In this document: positions 1 to 5,033 of the stretch, one piece after another | Position numbering within the stretch: the stretch's first letter is position 1 | Layout: every line of letters begins with the position of its first letter | Source of the DNA: Bacillota bacterium | GTDB lineage: Bacteria > Bacillota > Bacilli > Bacillales_B > DSM-18226 | DNA length: 5,033 nucleotides | Assembly (NCBI GenBank): GCA_021821235.1 | Contig: JAKACS010000024.1 | Location: 7,905-12,937 of the forward strand | Reading direction: 5' to 3' | Program-made: the position numbers and the translations under genes | Notes under the pieces: generated by a model | Seen by the model: the letters and a program-made list of their open reading frames with translations, nothing else | Told to the model about the DNA's origin: nothing | Databases searched by the model: none

Positions 1-1342
1 AGTGCCAAGTGATGTCGTTGATACTTTGAAAGTACAGCTGGCTGCAGAAGGGCTTCCAAAATCAGGGAAAATTGATTATTCTTTCTTTAGCCAAAACGCA
101 AGCTTAGGGACAACAGACAATGAATTTAATGTTATTAAGCTTGATGCGATGCAGACTGAACTTGCCAACTTAATTAAAGGAATCGATGGAGTACAGGATG
201 CTAAGGTAATGATCAATCTTCCTGATAAAGGGATTTTTGTCAGCGACAAAGGTGAACAGGCGTCGGCATCTATTGTTCTAACCGTTAAGCCCGGTTACCA
301 GTTCAGCAATGAGCAGATCAAGGGCCTTTACCAGCTGGTTTCAAAAAGTGTTCCAAACCTTCCTACAGATAATATCGTCATCATGAACCAATTTTTTGAG
401 TATTACGATTTAAATAATCAGCAAAATTCTACGGGAAACGGAACAACGTTTGCAAATCAAAGTGAGATCAAAAAGCAAATCGAGCGCGATATTCAGAGGC
501 AAGTTCAAACTATGCTCGGAACATTGATGGGGCAGGACAAAGTAGTTGTTTCTGTGTCAGCCGATATTGATTTTACTCAGGAAAAGCGGGAAGAAAACCT
601 CGTTGAACCCGTTGATAAAAAAAATATGAAGGGGATTGCGATCAGCGCCCAAAATATAAAAGAAACTTTTACGGGAAATGGCAGTCAGGCTGGGGGAACG
701 CCGCAATCACAAACAGCAACAGATCCGCTCGGTTCGAATTATCTCGCCGGCAGCAGTGGCAATGGTGATTATCAAAAAACAGACGACAAAGTCAATTACG
801 AAGTCAACCGCATCCGCAGGCAAATTGTTGAGAGTCCGTACAAAATCAGGGATTTAGGCATTCAAGTTATGGTTGAACCGCCAAGCCCAAATAATCCGAA
901 ATCATTGCCGCAATCAAGGGTCAATGATATTTCCAACATTTTAGGAACCATTGTTAGAACAACCATTGATAAAAGCAGTACTGGCAAACCGTTAACCAAT
1001 CAGGATTTGAAAAATAGAATCGTTGTGTCCGTTCAACCGTTCAACGGAAAGATAAATACAGCCAAGCAACCGCAAACATCAATTCCGTGGTGGATTTATC
1101 TTATAGGCGGAATATTGCTTGCAGCGGTAATTCTCTTGCTTATTTTGTTCATGAAGGCAAGAAAGAAACGAACCGTGAAAGAGGATATCGCGGCACAATT
1201 AACCGAACCTGTATACATCCCAGACGTCAATCAGGAACAGGAAACGGAAAGTACCTTGCGGCAAAAACAATTGGAAAAAATGGCAAAAGAACATCCGGAA
1301 GATTTTGCAAAACTATTACGCTCATGGATTGCTGAAGATTAG
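1..1342 (+). CDS. fliF: Flagellar MS-ring protein FliF, 5' truncated by window edge
   Basis: FliF multimerises in the cytoplasmic membrane into the MS ring, the base of the flagellum and housing of the type III export gate. 446 residues are visible from the first whole codon at position 2. The first codon is GTG, but it is internal: Bacillus FliF is about 536 residues as I recall, so roughly 90 residues (first membrane helix and first ring-building motif) lie outside. Visible residues 1-135 are the rest of the YscJ/FliF ring domain (EGLPKSG near 17-23, SKSVPNLP near 113-120). Residues about 155-340 are the FliF C-terminal domain, with a Gly/Ser/Thr/Gln-rich loop at 225-256 resembling the flexible beta-collar loop of RBM3. 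A membrane helix spans about 363-384, followed by a basic KARKKR stop-transfer segment. Residues 429-446 (KEHPEDFAKLLRSWIAED) are the FliG-binding tail. The gene ends TAG, 23 bp before fliG. Identification is very secure. Confidence 0.97.
   Translation, partial: VPSDVVDTLKVQLAAEGLPKSGKIDYSFFSQNASLGTTDNEFNVIKLDAMQTELANLIKGIDGVQDAKVMINLPDKGIFVSDKGEQASASIVLTVKPGYQFSNEQIKGLYQLVSKSVPNLPTDNIVIMNQFFEYYDLNNQQNSTGNGTTFANQSEIKKQIERDIQRQVQTMLGTLMGQDKVVVSVSADIDFTQEKREENLVEPVDKKNMKGIAISAQNIKETFTGNGSQAGGTPQSQTATDPLGSNYLAGSSGNGDYQKTDDKVNYEVNRIRRQIVESPYKIRDLGIQVMVEPPSPNNPKSLPQSRVNDISNILGTIVRTTIDKSSTGKPLTNQDLKNRIVVSVQPFNGKINTAKQPQTSIPWWIYLIGGILLAAVILLLILFMKARKKRTVKEDIAAQLTEPVYIPDVNQEQETESTLRQKQLEKMAKEHPEDFAKLLRSWIAED
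617..624 (+). repeat. A8 homopolymer inside fliF
   Basis: Eight consecutive A bases cover the two Lys codons 206-207 and the start of the Asn codon 208 of the visible FliF. It is the longest A run I noticed in the window; runs of seven occur at 2422-2428 (fliH), 4766-4772 (fliJ) and 4953-4959 (ylxF-like). A one-base loss here puts TGA (627-629) in frame. A one-base gain leads to TGA at 766-768. Whether it actually slips cannot be told from sequence. Confidence 0.6.
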
Positions 1343-1347
1343 GTTTT

Positions 1348-1353
1348 AGGAGG
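1348..1353 (+). promoter_or_regulatory. Shine-Dalgarno site of fliG
   Basis: AGGAGG lies in the 23-bp gap between fliF and fliG and ends 12 bases before the fliG ATG. The match to the anti-Shine-Dalgarno is full length, while the spacing is on the long side. It is the strongest ribosome binding site in the window and supports the ATG at 1366 as the start. Confidence 0.85.
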
Positions 1354-1365
1354 AAAGTAGATTTT

Positions 1366-2382
1366 ATGGCAAGAAAAGATCAGAAGGAATTATCCGGAAA
1401 ACAAAAAGCAGCCATCCTCCTTATTTCTCTTGGACCCGATGTTTCAGCAAATGTTTATAAGCATCTTAGTGAAGAAGAAATCGAGAAACTGACATTGGAA
1501 ATTTCCGGAGTGAAAAAAGTAGATGCCATGGCAAAAGAAGAAATTCTTGAAGAATTTCATAATATTGCTTTGGCACAAGACTATATTTCACAAGGTGGAA
1601 TTGGTTACGCAAAATCAATTCTTGAAAAGGCTCTTGGACCGGAGCAGGCAACGGTGATCATCAATCGGCTGACATCCTCTCTTCAAGTTCGTCCATTCGA
1701 TTTTGCCCGTAAAGCAGATCCGGCACAAATTCTTAATTTTATCCAAAACGAACACCCGCAGACAATCGCATTGATTTTATCGTATCTTGATGCTGCTCAG
1801 GCCGGTCAGATTTTATCGGAGCTGCCGCAGGAGGTGCAAGCAGACATCGCCAGAAGGATAGCTGTTATGGACAGCACTTCACCGGATATTATCAATGAAG
1901 TGGAACAAATTCTCGAGCGAAAGCTTTCAACAACCGTAACGCAGGATTACACCCATACGGGGGGAATTGAAGCGGTTGTTGAAGTTTTAAACGGTGTGGA
2001 TCGGTCAACAGAACGAACGATTCTGGATGCTTTGGAAATTCAAGATCCGGAATTGGCAGAAGAAATTAAGAAACGGATGTTTGTCTTTGAAGATATTGTT
2101 ACTCTCGATAACCGAGCCATCCAGCGCGTAATCAGAGACTGTGACAATGAAGACCTAATGTTGTCACTGAAAGTATCGAGCGATGAAGTGAAAGAAATTG
2201 TCTTTAAAAATATGTCACAGCGGATGGTCGAGACCTTTAAGGAAGAAATGGAATTTATGGGTCCGGTTCGCTTGCGTGATGTTGAAGAGGCGCAGTCCCG
2301 GATTGTCTCCGTTATTCGCCGTCTGGAGGATGCGGGGGAAATCGTCATTGCCCGTGGCGGAGGAGATGATATCATTGTCTAG
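1366..2382 (+). CDS. fliG: Flagellar motor switch protein FliG
   Basis: FliG forms the upper part of the C ring. It binds the FliF tail through its N-terminal domain, FliM through its middle domain, and meets the stator through its C-terminal domain, where torque is generated and direction switched. The 338 residues equal the length I recall for B. subtilis FliG, with closely matching sequence throughout. The N-terminal domain includes GKQKAAILLISLG (about 11-23). The EHPQT motif that contacts FliM is at 129-133 and the MFVF hinge motif at 238-241. Aligned by eye to E. coli, the torque-helix charges are all present: K269, R286, E293, E294 and R302 correspond to K264, R281, D288, D289 and R297. 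The C-terminus ends in GGGDDIIV as in other Bacillus. The ATG has an AGGAGG upstream and the start matches the family. The 3' end overlaps fliH. Nothing suggests damage or transfer. Confidence 0.98.
   Translation: MARKDQKELSGKQKAAILLISLGPDVSANVYKHLSEEEIEKLTLEISGVKKVDAMAKEEILEEFHNIALAQDYISQGGIGYAKSILEKALGPEQATVIINRLTSSLQVRPFDFARKADPAQILNFIQNEHPQTIALILSYLDAAQAGQILSELPQEVQADIARRIAVMDSTSPDIINEVEQILERKLSTTVTQDYTHTGGIEAVVEVLNGVDRSTERTILDALEIQDPELAEEIKKRMFVFEDIVTLDNRAIQRVIRDCDNEDLMLSLKVSSDEVKEIVFKNMSQRMVETFKEEMEFMGPVRLRDVEEAQSRIVSVIRRLEDAGEIVIARGGGDDIIV
2359..2365 (+). promoter_or_regulatory. Shine-Dalgarno site of fliH, embedded in fliG coding sequence
   Basis: GGAGGAG lies inside the conserved glycine codons near the fliG C-terminus. 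It ends 9 bases before the TTG at 2375, a normal Bacillus spacing, but directly abuts the ATG at 2366 with no spacing. This is the main reason to prefer TTG 2375 as the fliH start. Placing the fliH initiation region within the last codons of fliG would couple fliH translation to that of fliG. Confidence 0.7.
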
Positions 2383-3142
2383 ATTAATTAAATCACAGTG
2401 GATGATTGCAGAAGCAAAAGGAAAAAAAGTCATCTCAGTTAAATCCTTTCAACAGCAGTTTGAGGAAGATCATTCACAAGTAATGGCGCAAATGGATGTG
2501 CAGCATGATGCTATTTTGGAAAAAGCCAAACAGGAAGCTGCAAGGATAGTTGATGAAGCATCGCAAAAAGTGCAGGTGATCCGCGAAGAAATTTCACTCG
2601 ATCAGAAGGCTTGGGAGCAAGAAAAACAGTTGCAAACCAATCTGGCTTGGGAAAAAGGTTATCAGGAAGGACTTGCTATAGGAAAAGAACAAGGCTTTCA
2701 AGAATGGCAGCAAACGATCATAGAAGCAAAAGAAGTCGTGAAGCAAGCAAAACAAGATTATCAATTGAAAGTCGCTTCAGCTGAAAAAACAATTCTTCAT
2801 TTAGGAGTGAAAGTGGCTGAACGGATAATTGGTGCAAAGCTGGAAGAAACGGAAGAAACTTTTTTAGCGATCGTCAAGAGAACGTTAAATGAGGCAAAGG
2901 AATACCGTGAAATTCAACTCCATGTTTGTCCAAGCCACTACGGATTTCTTTTAGCGCAAAAAGAAGAATTGATGACAATTTTTCCAAAGGAAACCGATTT
3001 GTATATTTATCCGGATGAACAGTTGTCAGCCGGAAACTGCATAATTGAATCTGTCAATGGAAGAATTGACGCTGCCATTGATAGTCAACTGGATGAACTA
3101 AAGATAAAACTGCTCGATTTGCTGGATGGTGAAATCGAGTGA
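2375..3142 (+). CDS. fliH: Flagellar assembly protein FliH, regulator of the export ATPase
   Basis: FliH dimers bind the N-terminus of FliI, restrain its ATPase activity and help dock it at the export gate and C ring. From TTG 2375 the protein has 255 residues. It has a short N-terminal segment (SRLIKSQW, about 2-9), a long charged helical region rich in Glu, Gln, Lys and Ala (about 25-145), and a C-terminal FliH/V-ATPase-E type domain with GNCIIESVNGRIDAAIDSQL at 220-239. A GxxxG run typical of FliH sits at residues 95-107 (G95, G99, G103, G107). The frame stays open upstream into fliG, so length alone does not fix the start. ATG 2366 (258 residues) is the alternative, but its Shine-Dalgarno has no spacing. 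The gene overlaps fliG by 8 bases and fliI by 4. It is somewhat longer than the roughly 208 residues I recall for B. subtilis FliH. Function is secure; the start is less so. Confidence 0.93.
   Translation: MSRLIKSQWMIAEAKGKKVISVKSFQQQFEEDHSQVMAQMDVQHDAILEKAKQEAARIVDEASQKVQVIREEISLDQKAWEQEKQLQTNLAWEKGYQEGLAIGKEQGFQEWQQTIIEAKEVVKQAKQDYQLKVASAEKTILHLGVKVAERIIGAKLEETEETFLAIVKRTLNEAKEYREIQLHVCPSHYGFLLAQKEELMTIFPKETDLYIYPDEQLSAGNCIIESVNGRIDAAIDSQLDELKIKLLDLLDGEIE
2842..2859 (+). repeat. 9-bp perfect tandem duplication in fliH
   Basis: GGAAGAAAC occurs twice back to back and gives the Glu-Glu-Thr-Glu-Glu-Thr stretch just after the ERIIGAKL segment of FliH. The unit is a multiple of three, so gain or loss of a copy would keep the frame. 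It may be no more than chance in a Glu-rich helix. Confidence 0.45.
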
Positions 3143-4455
3143 GAGCGGCTGATTTGCTTGAACATATCGACCAGCTCGATACTTTTAGACGGTTTGGCCG
3201 TGTGAAAAGAGTAGTCGGTTTAATGATCGAATCGCAAGGTCCGGCAAGTTCCATCGGTGATGTTTGTTTTATCCATGTAGGTACAGGAAAAAAGCGAAAG
3301 ATCCAAGCTGAAGTGGTTGGTTTTAAAGACGAGTACGTGATTTTAATGCCCTATACCGCAATCCAGGAAATTTCACCAGGCTGTTTAGTTGAGACGACGA
3401 TGAAGCCGCTTGAAGTGAAAGTCGGTCAGAAGCTAATCGGTAGTGTGATTGATTCTTTAGGCCAGCCGCTTGATGGCTCGCTTTTGCCTAAAGGGCTGAT
3501 GCCGGTAATGACTGAACAATCACCGCCCAATCCAATGCAGCGTCCGCCGATTACGAAGACAATCGAGGTTGGCGTTCGCATGATTGATAGTTTACTAACA
3601 GTCGGAAACGGGCAGAGAGTTGGCATATTTGCCGGCAGCGGTGTTGGGAAAAGCACCTTGCTCGGGATGATTGCCCGGAATACAAAAGCGGATTTGAATG
3701 TAATCGCGCTGATTGGCGAGCGCGGCCGGGAAGTTCGGGAATTTATTGAACGCGACCTTGGCGAAGAGGGATTGAATCGATCGATAGTCGTTGTTGCCAC
3801 CTCTGATCAGCCGGCGTTGATGCGGATAAAAGGGGCGTTTACAGCAACCGCGATCGCCGAATATTTTCGTGACAAAGGATTGAATGTCATGCTGATGATG
3901 GATTCGGTAACAAGGGTAGCGATGGCACAACGGGAAGTCGGTCTTGCAGTTGGCGAGCCGCCGACAACGAAAGGATATACCCCATCGGTGTTTGCAATCC
4001 TGCCAAAGCTTTTGGAACGAACAGGAAGAAATACTTTCGGCTCGATTACTGCTTTTTATACGGTTCTTGTCGATGGGGATGATATGAACGAACCGATTGC
4101 CGATACTGTTCGCGGAATTTTGGACGGCCATTTTGTCTTGGACAGAGAGCTTGCAAATAAAGGACAATATCCGGCGATTAATGTCTTAAAAAGCATTAGC
4201 AGAATTATGAACAATATTGTTCCAAATGAACAGGTAAGAGCTGCCGAGAAATTGCGTAAACAGCTTAGCACGTATATCCATTCTGCGGATTTAATTAATA
4301 TTGGTGCTTACAAAAAAGGTTCTTCGAAGGAAATTGACGAAGCGATCGCCATCTATCCGGAAATTTTGTCCTTTATGAAACAAACAACGAATGAGAAAGT
4401 TTCGATAGAGGAGTCCGTTAACCGACTACTTCAGCTTATGAAAGAAAGGGAATAA
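3139..4455 (+). CDS. fliI: Flagellum-specific ATP synthase-like export ATPase FliI
   Basis: FliI is the hexameric ATPase of the flagellar type III export apparatus, related to the F1-ATPase beta subunit, and acts at the cytoplasmic face of the export gate with FliH and FliJ. The 438 residues equal the length I recall for B. subtilis FliI. The N-terminal beta-barrel covers about 1-90, ending before DSLGQPLDG (105-113). Walker A is GSGVGKS at 166-172 (K171). GERGREV begins at 193, with E194 at the catalytic glutamate position. Walker B ends at D255 in LMMDSVTR. The ATP synthase alpha/beta signature PAINVLKSIS is at 345-354, followed by R355 at the arginine-finger position. All key residues are intact, so an active enzyme is expected. 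The start is GTG 3139, overlapping the fliH TGA in a GTGA with only a weak G-rich site upstream, which suggests coupling. The next in-frame ATG (3223) would cut into the N-terminal domain. Confidence 0.98.
   Translation: MRAADLLEHIDQLDTFRRFGRVKRVVGLMIESQGPASSIGDVCFIHVGTGKKRKIQAEVVGFKDEYVILMPYTAIQEISPGCLVETTMKPLEVKVGQKLIGSVIDSLGQPLDGSLLPKGLMPVMTEQSPPNPMQRPPITKTIEVGVRMIDSLLTVGNGQRVGIFAGSGVGKSTLLGMIARNTKADLNVIALIGERGREVREFIERDLGEEGLNRSIVVVATSDQPALMRIKGAFTATAIAEYFRDKGLNVMLMMDSVTRVAMAQREVGLAVGEPPTTKGYTPSVFAILPKLLERTGRNTFGSITAFYTVLVDGDDMNEPIADTVRGILDGHFVLDRELANKGQYPAINVLKSISRIMNNIVPNEQVRAAEKLRKQLSTYIHSADLINIGAYKKGSSKEIDEAIAIYPEILSFMKQTTNEKVSIEESVNRLLQLMKERE
4445..4451 (+). promoter_or_regulatory. 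Probable Shine-Dalgarno site of fliJ
   Basis: AAAGGGA in the last codons of fliI ends 7 bases before the GTG at 4459. It is a modest match at good spacing. It supports GTG 4459 as the fliJ start, since no in-frame ATG occurs before codon 22. Confidence 0.6.
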
Positions 4456-4458
4456 ACT

Positions 4459-4902
4459 GTGGTATATCAATTCAGGTTTGATAAAATCCTACATATTAAA
4501 GAAACCGAAAAGGACGAAGCGATGGTCGAATACAGTGGGGCTGTCCGGAAATTTGAAGAAGCCGCCGAAAAACTGTATGAATTATTGAAAAAGAAAGAAG
4601 ACATGGAACTCTACCAATCAGCAAAGCTTTCGAACGGACTCTCTGTCTCTGAAATCCGCCATCATCAGCAATTTATCGGAAATTTGCAAAAAAGTATTGA
4701 TTTTTATCAGAAAATGGTTGTAAATGCCCGCGCGCGAATGAATCTACTTCAGGAAAAACTGATGGAAAAAAACGTCGAAGTGAAAAAGTACGAGAAAATC
4801 AGAGAAAAAGACTTTCTTCATTATCAGGAAGAGGAAAAATTTGCTGAGGGAAGGCAAATGGATGAAATCTCGATTCAACAATACATGAATCGGGGGAACT
4901 AG
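4459..4902 (+). CDS. fliJ: Flagellar export protein FliJ
   Basis: FliJ is a small coiled-coil protein that sits in the FliI hexamer much as the gamma subunit sits in F1-ATPase. It couples the ATPase to the export gate protein FlhA and has been linked to recycling of export chaperones. The 147 residues match the length I recall for B. subtilis FliJ, with the same opening (YQFRFDKIL, 3-11) and shared motifs: EAAEKLYELLKKKE in the first helix, SVSEIRHHQQFIGNL in the middle, EKNVEVKKYEKIREKDF towards the end, and DEISIQQYMNRGN at the C-terminus. The composition is rich in Glu, Lys and Gln, and the protein is predicted to be almost wholly helical with no signal peptide or membrane segment. It starts with GTG, 3 bases after the fliI stop. 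Its own stop directly abuts the next ATG. Confidence 0.96.
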   Translation: MVYQFRFDKILHIKETEKDEAMVEYSGAVRKFEEAAEKLYELLKKKEDMELYQSAKLSNGLSVSEIRHHQQFIGNLQKSIDFYQKMVVNARARMNLLQEKLMEKNVEVKKYEKIREKDFLHYQEEEKFAEGRQMDEISIQQYMNRGN

Positions 4903-5033
4903 ATGGTGAAAAAACAAATGAACAATGAAGTAACTGAAAAAGAGATTGAACGAAAAAAACCGTTTCAGTGGTTTGTCTTTGTGATCTTGATTCCTCTTTT
5001 GTTTGCGATTGCGGTAGCGCTTATTGTTACAAC
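4903..5033 (+). CDS. ylxF: YlxF/MotE-like membrane protein, N-terminal fragment (3' end outside window)
   Basis: This gene runs off the window; 43 whole codons and two bases are visible. The ATG at 4903 follows the fliJ TAG without a gap, and GGGGGA at 4892-4897 lies 5 bases upstream. The fragment begins with a charged, cytoplasmic-looking stretch of about 19 residues (NEVTEKEIERKKP, ending near 20). One hydrophobic helix follows (about 21-42, FQWFVFVILIPLLFAIAVAL onward), so a single-pass protein with the N-terminus inside is expected. Position directly after fliJ and this N-terminal pattern match ylxF of the Bacillus fla/che operon. That protein carries a coiled coil and MgtE-N/MotE-like region beyond the membrane helix, which would lie outside the window. 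MotE of alphaproteobacteria is a chaperone of the periplasmic motility protein MotC; the role of YlxF in Bacillus is not well settled. The call rests mainly on context. Confidence 0.8.
   Translation, partial: MVKKQMNNEVTEKEIERKKPFQWFVFVILIPLLFAIAVALIVT

Noticed and set aside
560..567. GCCGATAT, an exact match to the sigma-D (flagellar) -10 element, inside fliF
   Set aside because: No TAAA-like -35 element is found at 14-16 bases upstream (the bases around 540-545 read AAGTAG). The octamer is explained by the codons of the Ser-Ala-Asp-Ile stretch of FliF, and one such match in a window of this size is not surprising.
1087..1335. 82-codon + strand frame overlapping the fliF membrane helix and tail
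   Set aside because: It lies fully inside fliF in another frame. The fliF frame carries the recognisable membrane helix and FliG-binding tail, while this one shows nothing.
2198..2365. Upstream extension of the fliH frame within fliG (56 extra residues)
   Set aside because: The frame happens to be open, but its translation does not resemble a FliH N-terminus and it lies over the conserved fliG torque-helix region. The ribosome binding site points to a start at 2375 or 2366.
2040..2375. 111-codon open frame on the minus strand opposite the fliG C-terminal domain
   Set aside because: It is Ser/Arg/Ile-rich shadow translation of highly conserved fliG codons, with no ribosome binding site or family resemblance noticed.
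3426..3800. 124-codon open frame on the minus strand opposite fliI
   Set aside because: It is a shadow frame, low in complexity and with no motif, overlapping both the fliI Walker A region and another minus-strand shadow.
3595..4167. 190-codon open frame on the minus strand opposite fliI
   Set aside because: It is a shadow of the fliI coding sequence. The protein is rich in Cys, His, Arg and Ser with no recognisable motif, and the + strand frame has a full set of ATPase motifs.
4896..4905. Possible start-stop overlap between fliJ and the ylxF-like gene
   Set aside because: The bases read TAGATG: the stop ends at 4902 and the ATG begins at 4903. The genes abut but do not overlap.

Overview
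The window is a continuous piece of a flagellar operon, read entirely on the + strand: fliF (5' end missing), fliG, fliH, fliI, fliJ, and the first 43 codons of a ylxF/MotE-like gene. The protein sequences and gene order match the fla/che operon of Bacillus and its relatives (fliF-fliG-fliH-fliI-fliJ-ylxF-fliK...). FliG is nearly collinear with the Bacillus subtilis protein as I recall it, so I infer a motile member of the Bacillaceae. I cannot name the species. Base composition looks moderately AT-rich by eye, but I did not compute it.

Layout: positions 1-1342 hold most of the MS-ring protein FliF, up to its C-terminal membrane helix and FliG-binding tail. A 23-bp gap carries the ribosome binding site of fliG (1366-2382), the rotor/switch protein. 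fliH (start about 2375) overlaps the end of fliG. fliI (3139-4455), the export ATPase, overlaps the fliH stop by 4 bases. fliJ (4459-4902) follows after 3 bp, and the ylxF-like gene starts on the base after the fliJ stop and runs off the window at 5033. No gap exceeds 23 bp. I see no convincing internal promoter, no terminator, no RNA gene, no mobile element and no CRISPR array. Open frames on the minus strand are shadows of the real genes.

How the genes work together: FliF builds the membrane ring on which the motor assembles. FliG sits on its cytoplasmic face, tied to the FliF C-terminal tail, and takes torque from the stator. FliH, FliI and FliJ form the ATPase complex of the flagellar type III export apparatus, which delivers rod, hook and filament subunits. 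The tight spacing and overlaps suggest one transcript with translational coupling. Its promoter would lie upstream of the window.

I found no undescribed system here. The points worth a second look are small: the conserved glycine codons at the end of fliG also act as the fliH ribosome binding site, three export genes in a row appear to use TTG/GTG starts, fliF has an A8 tract where loss of one A gives an immediate stop, and the last gene is the least understood member of the operon.
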